A stretch of DNA of 64,000 bases from Limosilactobacillus panis (GTDB lineage: Bacteria; Bacillota; Bacilli; Lactobacillales; Lactobacillaceae), in the NCBI RefSeq assembly GCF_019797825.1, contig NZ_CP081855.1, forward strand, positions 124,001 to 188,000, given 5' to 3'. The translations under genes and the position numbers were made by a program. The notes below the pieces were generated by a model. That model was not told the origin of the DNA. It saw nothing but the letters and a program-made list of their open reading frames with translations, and did not search any database. Shown here piece by piece: positions 45,998 to 56,747 of the stretch (its first letter is position 1; each line of letters starts with the position of its first letter).

Positions 45998-47191
45998 ATG
46001 TCATATAAACGTGTATTTGTTATTGTAATGGACTCGGTTGGTACTGGTGCGGCGCACGATGCAGATAAGTTCGATGATGTTGGGTCAGATACGTTAGGCC
46101 ACGTTGGTGAATACTACAAGGGCAAATTAGCCCTGCCAAACCTGGCTAAGATGGGAATCAGTAACCTCCGAGATACGCCAATTGAAGGGGTACCGGTCGC
46201 TGACCCCGCCATCGGGGACTTCGGTAAGATGGAAGAAATCTCCGCTGGTAAGGACAGCATGGACGGCCACTGGGAAATGATGGGGCTGCCAGTAATGAAG
46301 CCACTGTCGACATTCCCGAACGGCTTCCCACAGGAAATTGTTGATAAGCTGGAGAAGTTCTCTGGACGAAAGGTCATTGTCAACAAGCCTTACTCCGGAA
46401 CAGAAGTTATCCACGACTACGGTGAACGGCAGATGAAGACTGGTGAACTGATTCTCTACACATCTGGGGATTCCGTGATGCAGATTGCCGCCCACGAAGA
46501 CGTGATTCCGGTCAAGGAACTCTACAAGATCTGTGAATACGCTCGGACCCTGGTCAACGTCCCAGAATACACCGTGGGACGGATTATCGCCCGGCCATAC
46601 GTCGGCCCCGACAAAGACCACTTCACCCGGACCGCTAACCGGCACGACTTCAGTCTGAAGCCGATTGGTGAGACCGACATGGACCGCTTGCGGGCAGCTG
46701 GTTACGACGTGATCGGGGTTGGTAAGATCAACGACATCTTCTCTGGTCAAGGGATTGACAAGGGCTACCACAATGAAAGCAACATGGACGGGATGGACCA
46801 CGTTGACGAGGTAATGAAGCAGGACTTCACTGGTTTCTGCTTCACCAACCTGGTGGACTTTGATGCCATGTACGGCCACCGGCGGAATCCAAAGGGCTTT
46901 GGTCAGGCCCTGATGGACTTTGACAAGCGCTTGGGAACGGTTCTCAAGGAAATGAAGCCGGACGACCTGCTGATGATCACCGCCGACCACGGTAACGACC
47001 CCGGCTTCCGGGGGACCGACCATACCCGTGAGAACGTCCCACTGCTGGTTTACTCCCCATCGATGAAGAAGAGTAACCAGTCACTCGGCCTACGGAAGAC
47101 CTTCTCTGACCTCGGGGCAACCATTTTAGAGAACTTCAACGTGGACGCCGTACGCGGGACCAGCTTCTACAAGGAAATTAGTAACGACTAA
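45998..47191 (+). CDS. deoB: Phosphopentomutase
   Basis: Mn-dependent alkaline-phosphatase-superfamily mutase (397 residues) interconverting (deoxy)ribose 1- and 5-phosphates, feeding deoC. The metal-binding segments [32 protein letters not shown] (with the phosphorylated-Thr loop nearby), [15 protein letters not shown] and [20 protein letters not shown] are intact. ATG 45998 is preferred, GGAGGGG about 7 bases upstream; an in-frame ATG at 45977 lacks a site. Second gene of the deo operon. Confidence 0.97.
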   Translation: MSYKRVFVIVMDSVGTGAAHDADKFDDVGSDTLGHVGEYYKGKLALPNLAKMGISNLRDTPIEGVPVADPAIGDFGKMEEISAGKDSMDGHWEMMGLPVMKPLSTFPNGFPQEIVDKLEKFSGRKVIVNKPYSGTEVIHDYGERQMKTGELILYTSGDSVMQIAAHEDVIPVKELYKICEYARTLVNVPEYTVGRIIARPYVGPDKDHFTRTANRHDFSLKPIGETDMDRLRAAGYDVIGVGKINDIFSGQGIDKGYHNESNMDGMDHVDEVMKQDFTGFCFTNLVDFDAMYGHRRNPKGFGQALMDFDKRLGTVLKEMKPDDLLMITADHGNDPGFRGTDHTRENVPLLVYSPSMKKSNQSLGLRKTFSDLGATILENFNVDAVRGTSFYKEISND

Positions 47192-47220
47192 ACGCGGTTA
47201 AGAGGAAAGGGGCGCTGACG

Positions 47221-48481
47221 ATGCGAATGGTCGACGTTATTGACGCTAAACGGAATGGGAAGACCTTAACTGATGACCAACTGCAGTTCTTCGTGGACGG
47301 GGTGGTTGACGGATCAATTCCTGACTACCAGGTCTCAGCTCTGCTAATGGCCATCTACTTCCAGGGGATGACCAGTGCAGAACAGACGAGCCTGACGATG
47401 AAGATGATGCACTCGGGTGAACACCTGGACTTAAGCAAGATTCCCGGAGTGAAGGTCGATAAGCACTCAACAGGTGGCGTTGGTGACAAGGTCAGCCTGC
47501 CCCTTGCGGCGATGGTTGCCGCTACCGGCATCCCAGTACCAATGATTTCCGGTCGGGGCCTGGGCCATACAGGTGGGACCCTTGATAAACTAGAAGCCAT
47601 TCCCGGATTTAAGGTTGAAATCAGTGAACAGGCCTTTATTGACCAAGTCGCCCGGGAAAAATTAGCCATTGTTGGGGCCACTGGCGAAGTGGCGCCCGCG
47701 GACAAGAAGATCTATGCCTTGCGGGACGTCACCGACACGGTGGATTCGATTCCCCTGATTGCCAGCTCAATCATGAGTAAGAAGATAGCTTCGGGAACAG
47801 ACGCCCTGGTGATTGACGTTAAAACCGGTGCCGGGGCCTTCATGAAGACCCTGGACCAGTCGCGGGCCCTGGCCCACGCCCTGGTCGACATTGGCAAGCA
47901 GGCCGGCCTTCAGTGCATGGCAGTGATTTCCGACATGAACCAGCCGCTGGGCAACAAGGTCGGCAATGCCCTTGAAATTGAAGAGTCAATCGACGTGCTC
48001 AAGGGAAAGGGCCCGGCTGACCTGACCGAACTGGTTTTGACACTAGGAAGCTACATGGTCGTAATGGGTGGTAAGGCCCAGACACCAAAAGCCGCCCGCC
48101 AACTGCTGGAAGAAGTAGTTACCGGAAGTAGTTACCGATGGGACAGCCTTGGACCGCTTCAAGGCGATGGTAATTGCCCAGGGTGGCGACCCCCGGGTGA
48201 TTGATGACTACACCGTAATGCCCCAGGCGAAGTACCAAATTCCGTACCGGGCCAAGCATGACGGGGTGGTAAGCAAACTGGCGGCCGACGACCAGCTGGA
48301 CTACAGTGTGGGGATTGAACTCCACCATAAGTTGGGTGACCAGGTCAAGGCCGGTGATACCTTGTTGACCATTTATAGCAACCAGGAGAAGGTACCGGCG
48401 GTCGAAAAGTTGCTCGACGAAAGCATCGCTATCAGTGACCACTACGACAAACCGCAACTAATTCACGAAATTATCGAATAA
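47221..48481 (+). pseudogene. pdp: Pyrimidine-nucleoside phosphorylase, broken by a 13-bp tandem duplication
   Basis: The gene would make a 434-residue homodimeric phosphorylase for uridine/thymidine. The N-terminal and central parts are intact: [52 protein letters not shown]. At 48112-48124 and 48125-48137 the 13-mer GAAGTAGTTACCG stands twice in tandem. Removing one copy restores [18 protein letters not shown] and the C-terminal domain up to 48481. As read, translation leaves frame and stops at 48204, losing most of the C-terminal domain. The 3' piece is open from 48149 but has no good start. Confidence 0.9.
48112..48137 (+). repeat. 13-bp perfect tandem duplication inside pdp
   Basis: GAAGTAGTTACCG twice, head to tail; 13 is not a multiple of three, so it shifts the frame. 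Deleting one unit gives a normal codon series, showing that the duplication is recent. Confidence 0.95.
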
Positions 48482-48497
48482 TTGAGGAGGAACAACG

Positions 48498-49208
48498 ATG
48501 AGTACACATATTGGTGCCCAAATGGGCGACTACGCAGACACAGTTTTACTTCCGGGCGACCCGCTGCGGGCAAAATACATTGCTGAAAACTTCCTGGAAA
48601 ATGTTAAGCAAGTTAACAGCGTGCGGAACGCCTTTGGTTATACCGGTGAGTACAAGGGCCACCGGGTATCTGTTCAGGGCTCTGGCATGGGGATCCCGTC
48701 CATGTCAATTTACATTAACGAACTGGTTAAGTTCTTTGGTGTGAAGACTATCATCCGGGTTGGCTCCTGTGGGGGAATTGCTCCGGATGTTCACCTGCGT
48801 GACGTTATTTTGGCCCAGGGTTCCTCAACGGACTCAGCAGTGACGATGAACACCTTCGGTCCGGGCTTCCACTACGCCCCATTGGCCGACTTTAAGCTCC
48901 TTGACTCCGCCTACCACGTTGCCGAAAAGCTGGGCATCGATGCTAAGGTCGGCGACATCTTTGCGGCTGACCGCTTCTACAACGACGAATTAGACATGGA
49001 GAAGCTGCGAGATTACGGTATTTTGGGAACGGAAATGGAATCTGCTGGACTCTATCTCCTTGCTGCTAAGCTCCACTTCCGGGCCTTGTCTGTCCTGACC
49101 GTCAGTGACCTGATCTTTGGTGAGGAAAAGACGACCGCCGAAGAACGGGAGAAGACCTTCAACGACATGATCAACATTTCTCTGGAAACGGCAATCGCTG
49201 GTAAGTAA
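48498..49208 (+). CDS. deoD: Purine-nucleoside phosphorylase (DeoD type)
   Basis: Hexameric phosphorylase (236 residues) for purine (deoxy)ribonucleosides. Signatures: [33 protein letters not shown] (phosphate Arg and substrate His), [40 protein letters not shown] and the catalytic Asp in [13 protein letters not shown]. Start ATG 48498 has GAGGAGG upstream. With pdp broken, this is the only complete nucleoside phosphorylase in the operon. Confidence 0.97.
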   Translation: MSTHIGAQMGDYADTVLLPGDPLRAKYIAENFLENVKQVNSVRNAFGYTGEYKGHRVSVQGSGMGIPSMSIYINELVKFFGVKTIIRVGSCGGIAPDVHLRDVILAQGSSTDSAVTMNTFGPGFHYAPLADFKLLDSAYHVAEKLGIDAKVGDIFAADRFYNDELDMEKLRDYGILGTEMESAGLYLLAAKLHFRALSVLTVSDLIFGEEKTTAEEREKTFNDMINISLETAIAGK

Positions 49209-49253
49209 TGGTATATAATGGACCGGGGAAAAGCGGCCATTCAATGAATTAAA

Positions 49254-49298
49254 TAAGGGCCTGCCACAGAAGCAATTCTGTTGCGGACCCTTATTTTA
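49254..49298 (+). terminator. Hairpin between deoD and its regulator gene
   Basis: TAAGGG..GC..CAGAA/TTCTG..GC..CCCTTA interrupted stem followed by TTTTAG. It ends 16 bases before the regulator start and partly separates it from the deo transcript; TATAAT at 49214-49219 may serve as a local -10. Confidence 0.65.
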
Positions 49299-49313
49299 GT
49301 AAGGAGGAAATCA

Positions 49314-50264
49314 ATGGAAAGTGATAATCAAAAGAAAATAAGCCAGGCCCTTAAGGTGGCCACCTTGTATTACCGGGAGGGTTATAACCAACAAGACATT
49401 GCGACCGAATTGAACATTTCCCGGGCAACAGTATCGCGCCTTTTGCAGTTTGGCCGTGACCAAGGGCTGGTAACCATTAAAATCAATAACCCCCTGGCCC
49501 CCCTCGATCAGCTGCGCACCCAATTACTGGGAAAGTACCCGACCCTTAAAAAGGTCATCATCGTTCCGGGCAAGGATAACCCCTTAGAAGAGGTGGGGAT
49601 TGCGGCGGCCCGGTACCTTGAGGAAATTGTCAAGGATAATGACATCCTTGGCCTGGGTTGGGGCCGGACCCTCTACCACGTTGCCTTACACATTGCACCC
49701 AAGGATGTTACAGATGTCAAGGTCGTCCAGATGAAAGGGAGCGTTGCTAATACCGAGACGAAGAACTACGCGTTTGAAACCGTTAATACCTTTGCTAACG
49801 CTTTCCACACCCTTCCCCAGTACCTACCAGTGCCGGTCATCTTTGACCACGCTAAGACTGAAAAGCTGGTTGAAGATGATACCCATATTAAGTACATCCT
49901 TCGTCAGGGAAAGGAAGCGGACATTGCGGTCTTCACGGTGGGGACCGTTCGGGATTCGGCCCTGCTCTTTCGGCTTGGCTACTTTACGAAGGCGGAGCAG
50001 GAGAAGCTCCAAAGTGAGGCGGTCGGGGACGTCTTTTCCCGCTTTATTGATGCCCGTGGCCGGGTGGTTGACCACGACATCAACGAGCGGACAATTGGCA
50101 TTGACCTTGTGGAGCTCCGGAAGAAGAAACACAGTGTATTAGTGGCGGCCAATGTTGCTAAGATCCCGGCAATTAATGGTGCTTTGACGGCTGAATACGC
50201 TAATACCCTGGTGATTGATCAGGAAAGTGCGAACAATTTACTAGCTTTTTCACCGAAATCTTAA
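49314..50264 (+). CDS. deoR: SorC/DeoR-family sugar-binding transcriptional regulator of the deo operon
   Basis: 316-residue regulator of the SorC type, like Bacillus DeoR. The N-terminal helix-turn-helix is YNQQDIATELNISRATVSRLLQFGRDQGLV (about 23-52). The C-terminal effector domain is NagB/RpiA-like, with DILGLGWGRTLYHVA, VQMKGSVANTETKN and GVDLVELRKKK-like sequence near the end. The expected inducer is deoxyribose 5-phosphate. ATG 49314 has AAGGAGG upstream. The gene position at the end of the operon supports the assignment. Confidence 0.88.
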   Translation: MESDNQKKISQALKVATLYYREGYNQQDIATELNISRATVSRLLQFGRDQGLVTIKINNPLAPLDQLRTQLLGKYPTLKKVIIVPGKDNPLEEVGIAAARYLEEIVKDNDILGLGWGRTLYHVALHIAPKDVTDVKVVQMKGSVANTETKNYAFETVNTFANAFHTLPQYLPVPVIFDHAKTEKLVEDDTHIKYILRQGKEADIAVFTVGTVRDSALLFRLGYFTKAEQEKLQSEAVGDVFSRFIDARGRVVDHDINERTIGIDLVELRKKKHSVLVAANVAKIPAINGALTAEYANTLVIDQESANNLLAFSPKS

Positions 50265-50271
50265 CTTTTTC

Positions 50272-50300
50272 TTGATTTTGTGTCTGATTCCTAGTAGCAT
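50272..50300 (+). promoter_or_regulatory. guaB promoter candidate
   Basis: TTGATT (50272-50277), 17 bases, TAGCAT (50295-50300), 35 bases upstream of guaB. Confidence 0.5.
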
Positions 50301-50331
50301 TGACCTAACCAAAATTAAGGAGTGTGTATGA

Positions 50332-51477
<1,146 letters not shown>

Positions 51478-51496
51478 GCGTTAAATAATATAAGAC

Positions 51497-51660
51497 GAGG
51501 GGGCTGTGACATAAGTACTTTTACCAAGTTCAAATACGAACAGCGCGGTACGCAAATGGGCTCCAGTGTCCGGTATAACCGAACTCTGGAGCCCTATTTG
51601 CGCTCGCGGGGGCGTGAAAACGAAGTCATAAATGACTTCTGTCACGCTCCCCTTTTCTTT
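51497..51660. other. Multi-stem structured intergenic element after guaB
   Basis: GAGGGGGCTGTGACA and TGTCACGCTCCCC close a region holding a long hairpin, CGCAAATGGGCTCCAG.../...CTGGAGCCCTATTTGCG (about 51552-51602), and GAAGTCATAAATGACTTC (about 51622-51639), ending in CCTTTTCTTTTTTT. It probably terminates guaB. The compound structure is larger than a simple terminator. No coding capacity seen. Confidence 0.65.
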
Positions 51661-51741
51661 TTTTCGTGTAATCATGCACGAGGCCGGGCAAACTGGTACA
51701 ATCAGTATTGAAATCGGATGTATAATTTGGGGGACATAATT

Positions 51742-52749
51742 ATGGATAATCAGGAACCACGGGAATATTTTGAACGGCGGCGTGATTACCGGCAACAAAA
51801 TCAGGGCCCACATCATCGGGGATGGAAGATCTTTGGATTTATTATCTTATTACTGGTAGTCATTGCCGGAATTTACGGCTTAATTGCCTGGCATAATGTT
51901 AAGGTCACTACCAATGATATGTACACATCGGCGGGGGCGACCCGGCGACGGGATGGTCAGAAGGCCTTAGAGCAGCGGCGGCCAGTGTCCATCCTACTGT
52001 TGGGAACGGATACCGGGGCCCTCGGCCGGTCGTACAAGGGGCGAACGGACACCATCATGCTGCTGACGATTAATCCTCAGACCAACAAGTCGGAGATTGT
52101 CAGCATTCCCCGGGACATGAAGGTCAACCTTCCGGGTTACCCGGACGATTCGCCGGCCAAAATCAACGCGGCCTACACTTACGGTGGGGTTAAGGAAACA
52201 ATCAACGTGGTTCAGAAACACTTCAATATCCCCGTTGACTTTTACGTCTTAGTAAACATGGGTGGCCTGAAGAAAGCTATTAACCAAGTTGGCGGGGTCA
52301 CGGTCACCTCCCCGTTGACCTTTGACTACGAAGGGAGCCACTTTGAAAAGGGCCAATCCTACCACCTGAACGGCACCCAGGCTCTGCGCTTTAGCCGGAT
52401 GCGGTACGACGATCCAAACGGTGACTATGGCCGGCAACAGCGGCAGAAGTTAATCATCAAGGCCCTTTTGAAGAAGTCGGTTTCTTACAAGACGGTCCTC
52501 AACCAGAAATTCCTGAAGTCCATTTCGGACAACTCCAAGACTGACCTGACATTTAATGACATGCTTCAGTTGGCCCAGCACTACCGGAAGGCAACGAAGA
52601 ACATTGGTCAGGACCATGCCCAGGGGAGGGGTGACGAAGAGGATGGTCAGGCCTTTGAAGTAGTGCCTCGAGATGAACAACAACGGGTTTCGAACCTTCT
52701 CCGGAAGAGCTTGGGCTTGGAAACCGCCAACCTGGACGCGGATAACTAA
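51742..52749 (+). CDS. LytR-CpsA-Psr (LCP) family cell-wall ligase
   Basis: Membrane-anchored enzyme attaching anionic polymers to peptidoglycan. 335 residues: a basic cytoplasmic N-terminus, one helix at about 29-50 (IFGFIILLLVVIAGIYGLI), then the LCP domain with ILLLGTDTGALGRSYKGRTDTIMLLTINP, IVSIPRDMKV, INAAYTYGGVKETINVV, the conserved VGGVTVTSPL and ALRFSRMRYDDPNGDYGRQQRQK (catalytic Arg/Asp). ATG 51742 follows GGGGGA; an in-frame ATG at 51718 lies in a TATAAT sequence and is rejected. The C-terminal Gln/Asp-rich end is unassigned. Confidence 0.92.
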   Translation: MDNQEPREYFERRRDYRQQNQGPHHRGWKIFGFIILLLVVIAGIYGLIAWHNVKVTTNDMYTSAGATRRRDGQKALEQRRPVSILLLGTDTGALGRSYKGRTDTIMLLTINPQTNKSEIVSIPRDMKVNLPGYPDDSPAKINAAYTYGGVKETINVVQKHFNIPVDFYVLVNMGGLKKAINQVGGVTVTSPLTFDYEGSHFEKGQSYHLNGTQALRFSRMRYDDPNGDYGRQQRQKLIIKALLKKSVSYKTVLNQKFLKSISDNSKTDLTFNDMLQLAQHYRKATKNIGQDHAQGRGDEEDGQAFEVVPRDEQQRVSNLLRKSLGLETANLDADN

Positions 52750-52827
52750 TATTTCCTTAAGACCGGGGCAAAATGATCGTTTTACCAGGAAAGTCAGCTA
52801 TAATATTGAACTAGAGTATTTCGTAAT

Positions 52828-53881
52828 GGCAGATTGCAAGAAATAACTTGAACGAATTTAGTGACGTAGATTAAGCAGGAAGATCTCGATTGGTGTATGC
52901 CAATTAAGACATTTAAGTGGCCGGGAATTCAAATACCAATTAATTTGAATCAGCTTGTGATCGCTTAACTCTTCAATGGCTTGGCCTTTGGGAATAAAGC
53001 GTTGTAAAACTCGGTTACGGTTCTCATTACTGCCGCGTTCATGTGGTGAATAAGCATGAGCAAAATAAACCGGAGTATCAGTTCGCTGCTCAATTGCCTG
53101 GTAGTTAGCGAACTCTTTACCATGATCTACGGTAAGCGTCTTGAGCTTGTCTTGAAGTTGACTAGCTAGTTCAAGTACGGCTTGAGTCATGGACTGACTG
53201 TCGCGACCATGGAGCCATTTAACAATTGTCAGGCGACTCTTACGCTCCACAAAAGTAGCCACAGCTTGACCTTTACGTTTGCCAGAAAGTACGGTATCAG
53301 CTTCAAAGTGGCCGAATTCCTGGCGAGTTTCGACTTTATGAGGCCGCTCCTCAATGGAGCGGCCGTGACTGAACGTACCACGCTTTTCTTTAGCACGATG
53401 ACGACGAATCCCATGATCAGGCAAATCGGGCAACTGTATATCAAGCCATCCTTGATCAATCCAGTTATAGACCGTCTTGTAGGCAATTCCAACTACATGG
53501 GCAACTTGTTCAGGGGACCACTTCTGGACTTGAATCTTTTCTTCGATCAAGTGTTTAAGGTTTTTAGTGAGCGAAGACTTCTGCCCCCGTTGACTAACCT
53601 TGCGTTCAAAGTCAGTTTGCGCTAGCTCAGCCCGGTACTCACTATTTAGCCGGTGAAGTTCGTTAAAGACTGTGGTTTTACTAAAGCCTAAGTAGTTAGC
53701 GATGTATCGCAAGGAACGTCCTTCATTATGAAGCGTTTCAATGACAACACGGTTCTGGAATGATAAAATAGTGGTGCTCATCAAGGTCCTTCTTTCTAAT
53801 GGATTGTGCGGTAACACCATTAAAGACCTTGATGGGTTTTTCTGTCCACTTAAATGTTCAACTTAAATTTTACAATCTACC
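52828..53881 (-). mobile_element. IS30-family insertion sequence (about 1054 bp)
   Basis: Imperfect terminal inverted repeats: GGCAGATTGCAAGAAATAAC at 52828 and, on the other strand from 53881, GGTAGATTGTAAAATTTAAG; both continue into TTGAAC...TTTA-GTG. TAAT flanks both ends (52824-52827 and 53882-53885), possibly a target duplication although short IS30 duplications are usually 2-3 bp. It stands 24 bases upstream of the response-regulator start. Confidence 0.82.
52858..53781 (-). CDS. IS30-family transposase
   Basis: 307-residue DDE transposase, intact. The N-terminal helix-turn-helix LRYIANYLGFSKTTVFNELHR and a second one, KWSPEQVAHVVGIAYKTVYNWI, are typical of IS30. The catalytic core has FGHFEADTVLSGKRKGQA (first Asp), LTVDHGKEFANYQAIEQR (second Asp) and YSPHERGSNENRNRVLQRFIP (Glu). 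ATG 53781 is chosen (AAGAAGGA upstream); an in-frame Met at 53820 lies in the inverted-repeat region. Confidence 0.93.
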   Translation of the reverse strand: MSTTILSFQNRVVIETLHNEGRSLRYIANYLGFSKTTVFNELHRLNSEYRAELAQTDFERKVSQRGQKSSLTKNLKHLIEEKIQVQKWSPEQVAHVVGIAYKTVYNWIDQGWLDIQLPDLPDHGIRRHRAKEKRGTFSHGRSIEERPHKVETRQEFGHFEADTVLSGKRKGQAVATFVERKSRLTIVKWLHGRDSQSMTQAVLELASQLQDKLKTLTVDHGKEFANYQAIEQRTDTPVYFAHAYSPHERGSNENRNRVLQRFIPKGQAIEELSDHKLIQINWYLNSRPLKCLNWHTPIEIFLLNLRH

Positions 53882-53905
53882 TAATAAATAAGGAGTGGCC
53901 ATAAG

Positions 53906-54595
53906 ATGAAAATTTTAGTTGTTGATGATGATAAGGAAATTGTCCAATTACTGGAGATTTACATTCGTAATGAGGGCTATGAACCGGTTGCTGCATACAA
54001 TGGTAAGGAAGCCCTGACCAAACTTAACACGACGCCGGATATCAACCTAGTCATCTTGGACCTGATGATGCCCGAAATGGACGGGATGGAGGTTATCAAG
54101 CAAGTCCGGAAAGACTCCGATATCCCAATCCTAGTGCTTTCTGCTAAGACTGCGGATATGGATAAGATCCAGGGCCTGGTTTCTGGGGCCGACGATTACG
54201 TTACCAAGCCGTTTAACCCTCTGGAAGTAATGGCCCGGGTAAAGTCCTTGCTGCGGCGGACCCAGGGTGAGGTCACCAATGACCAGCCGGACGTCTTAAA
54301 TGTGGGCCCACTTATCATCAACAAGGATTCCCACGAGGTTAAGACCATCAAGGGAGATGTTATCCAGTTGACGGCCCTCGAATTTGGGATTCTCTACCTG
54401 CTAGCCAGTCACCCGAACCGGGTTTTCTCCGCCGACGACATCTTTGAGCGGGTTTGGCAGCAGGAGAGTGTTGTTTCCGCCAAGACGGTTATGGTCCACG
54501 TGAGCCACTTGCGGGATAAAATCGAAGAAGCCACGAACGGTGAGAAGGTCATCCAAACCGTTTGGGGCGTTGGCTACAAGGTTGAAAACCACTAA
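53906..54595 (+). CDS. OmpR/VanR-family response regulator
   Basis: 229-residue regulator. Receiver domain with Asp8-Asp9-Asp10, phosphoacceptor Asp in LVILDLMMPEMDGMEVI (about residue 53), VLSAKT and DDYVTKPFNPLEV. The winged-helix C-domain includes IQLTALEFGILYLLASHPNRVFS and SAKTVMVHVSHLRDKIE. The sequence is nearest VanR/PhoP-like regulators. AAGGAG at 53890-53895 lies between the IS30 end and ATG 53906. Its native promoter is now 1.1 kb away across the IS. Confidence 0.92.
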   Translation: MKILVVDDDKEIVQLLEIYIRNEGYEPVAAYNGKEALTKLNTTPDINLVILDLMMPEMDGMEVIKQVRKDSDIPILVLSAKTADMDKIQGLVSGADDYVTKPFNPLEVMARVKSLLRRTQGEVTNDQPDVLNVGPLIINKDSHEVKTIKGDVIQLTALEFGILYLLASHPNRVFSADDIFERVWQQESVVSAKTVMVHVSHLRDKIEEATNGEKVIQTVWGVGYKVENH

Positions 54596-54621
54596 TCTAA
54601 TCACTTCCTGGGGGTAAAAGA

Positions 54622-55752
54622 GTGAAGTTAACGGGACGGGAAAAAAGTTCATTAATCTTTGAAGGGGTCGTGACCGTCATCCTGCTGGTCCTCCTCAACA
54701 TGGCGATTATCACGATCATCCAGGACGTCATCCAGAGCAATCCGGGGGTGACGAACGGGATCTTCATGATCAAGCAGTCGCTGCGGGTCGGCCCACTACA
54801 AACGCAGATTTGGAGCTACCAGCGGATCCTAATTATCATCTTTGTGATTATCGACATTTGGGTCGTCTGGTGGCGGCTCCGGCGGCGGTACCACCTTTAC
54901 CAGATGAACCACATCATTGCCGAACTCCACTACATTGCCCAGGGTCACCTGGACCACCGAATTCCCTTCCGTTTGAAGGGTAACCAGCAGCACGTGATCA
55001 GCTCCGTTAACGCCCTGGTTGATAGTGCCGTTAAGTCGATGGATGACGAGCGCAAGATTGAAAAATCCAAGGACGAGCTGATCACCAACGTCAGTCACGA
55101 CTTGCGGACCCCGCTGACTTCCATCATCGGCTACCTGGGTTTGATTGAGGACAAGCAGTACCAAAACGAGGAAGATATCCTGAAGTACACCCATACGGCC
55201 TATGAGAAGGCCAAGCAGATGAAGAACCTGGTCGAGGACCTGTTTGAATACACGAAGGTCCAGCAGCACGGCGCCCCAGTCAACATCATGCGGGTTGACC
55301 TCAACCAGCTGCTTGAACAGCTAACGGCCAGTTTTGAGTTAGAGGCCCAGCACCGGGGGATTGAGATCACGTCAAAGGTGATTCCCAACCCACTGATGAT
55401 TGAAGCCGACCCTGAAAAACTCGGCCGGGTATTTAGCAACCTGGTCGCCAATGCCCTGAAATACGGGAACGGGGCCAGCTACATCCGCCTGGATGCCCGC
55501 CAAAAGGCCGACCATGTGGTGGTGACAGTCGCCAACGATGGGACCCCAATTCCCAAGGCGTCGGTTGACCATATCTTTGAGCGCTTTTACCGTGCTGAAG
55601 CGTCACGGTCACGGGCAACCGGGGGTACCGGCTTGGGCCTGGCGATTGTCAAGAGTATCGTCGACTTACACCACGGAAGTGTCCGGGTAACGTCTAATGA
55701 TGATGAGACAGCCTTCATCGTCAGTCTCCCCTTAAAACAAGTGAATAAATAA
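54622..55752 (+). CDS. Sensor histidine kinase with HAMP domain
   Basis: 376-residue kinase cognate to the preceding regulator. Helices at about 12-35 and 72-90 enclose a short extracellular loop of roughly 35 residues, so it probably senses within or at the membrane. A HAMP-like linker (about 90-140) is followed by H-box ELITNVSHDLRTPLTSIIGYLGL, N-box VFSNLVANALKYGN, F-box HIFERFYRAEASRSRATGGTGLGLAIVKSIVDLH. The start lies 27 bases after the regulator stop, with a GGGGG site. A terminator containing a Noc site follows. Confidence 0.92.
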   Translation: MKLTGREKSSLIFEGVVTVILLVLLNMAIITIIQDVIQSNPGVTNGIFMIKQSLRVGPLQTQIWSYQRILIIIFVIIDIWVVWWRLRRRYHLYQMNHIIAELHYIAQGHLDHRIPFRLKGNQQHVISSVNALVDSAVKSMDDERKIEKSKDELITNVSHDLRTPLTSIIGYLGLIEDKQYQNEEDILKYTHTAYEKAKQMKNLVEDLFEYTKVQQHGAPVNIMRVDLNQLLEQLTASFELEAQHRGIEITSKVIPNPLMIEADPEKLGRVFSNLVANALKYGNGASYIRLDARQKADHVVVTVANDGTPIPKASVDHIFERFYRAEASRSRATGGTGLGLAIVKSIVDLHHGSVRVTSNDDETAFIVSLPLKQVNK

Positions 55753-55760
55753 TAAACAAA

Positions 55761-55790
55761 AGCAGAAAATTTCCCGGGAAATTTTCTGCT
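55761..55790. terminator. Palindromic terminator containing an exact Noc-binding site
   Basis: AGCAGAAAATTTCCC/GGGAAATTTTCTGCT is a perfect 30-base palindrome. Its centre, ATTTCCCGGGAAAT (55769-55782), equals the Noc consensus at all 14 positions. It may act both as terminator and protein-binding site. Confidence 0.72.
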
Positions 55791-55884
55791 TATTTATATT
55801 CAAGCAAATTATTGTATGTTAGACTAAAAGGGCATTGTGTCGCCTTAATTATCAATATGTTGACATATAATTGGAGGAAATTCT

Positions 55885-56736
55885 GTGGCTAAAGCACAAA
55901 TAAACCCAGAAAAAGCACGGTGGCTGGAGGTCCTCGGAATTGCCATGCCACTATGCCTAAGCTACATCCCTATTGGGTTAGCTTGTGGTATTTTGTTACA
56001 TGCGGCAGGGTTCAACTTTATCATGACCCTCGTTGTATCAATCGTTGTTTTTTCTGGTGGAGCCCAATTTATTTTAGCTTCATTGCTGACGATTAACGCA
56101 CCATTATCATCAATATTTGTGACCTTGTTCTTCTTGGAACTACGGTATGCGTTACTGGGTTCTAGTTTATCCAAGTACATTAAAAACGAATCTCAACACC
56201 TTATCTGGCTGTTTGCGGTTTCAATGAACGACGAAAACTACGCAATCAACTACCTGAAATTTGCAACAGATAAGAAGTGGACGCCAAAGGACGCCTTACT
56301 GGTTGAGCATTATTCACTACTTTCGTGGTCGGTGGCTAACATGGTCGGTGGCCTGATTGGGAGCACGATTTCAATCAACCTTGAGGTGGTCGACTTTGCC
56401 TTAACGGCCTTGTTCCTGTACATGATTGTGATGCAGGTTCAAAACCACCTGACCCTGTTAATCAGCTTGCTGACGGCAGTGCTGGCGGTCTTCTTCATGG
56501 TTCTGACGCACAACATCCTCGGGGTTGTGATTGCTACTTTGATCGCATCTTTCATTGGTTTTTTGATTGAGAACACTGTTCGTCACCACAGCAAGGTTCC
56601 GGAAAAGAACTGGTTCTTAACGAAGATGTTCCGACCGAAGATTACCCGGACGACGGTTGAAGACCAGCGGGAACACAGTGAGCTAAAAAAGCATGACCCG
56701 GTAGAACAGGGTAAGGACGAGACAAACGGTAAATAG
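55885..56736 (+). CDS. azlC: Branched-chain amino acid exporter, AzlC subunit
   Basis: 283-residue membrane protein, large subunit of the AzlCD exporter for branched-chain amino acids and analogues. The family motif PLCLSYIPIGLACGILLHAAGFNF is followed by FSGGAQFILASLLTI and LRYALLGSSLSKYI; about six helices. A charged hydrophilic tail of about 50 residues follows. It begins with GTG 55885 after GGAGG. It overlaps the azlD region; the pair is co-translated. Confidence 0.9.
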   Translation: MAKAQINPEKARWLEVLGIAMPLCLSYIPIGLACGILLHAAGFNFIMTLVVSIVVFSGGAQFILASLLTINAPLSSIFVTLFFLELRYALLGSSLSKYIKNESQHLIWLFAVSMNDENYAINYLKFATDKKWTPKDALLVEHYSLLSWSVANMVGGLIGSTISINLEVVDFALTALFLYMIVMQVQNHLTLLISLLTAVLAVFFMVLTHNILGVVIATLIASFIGFLIENTVRHHSKVPEKNWFLTKMFRPKITRTTVEDQREHSELKKHDPVEQGKDETNGK

Positions 56737-56747
56737 TGGGGATAAAG

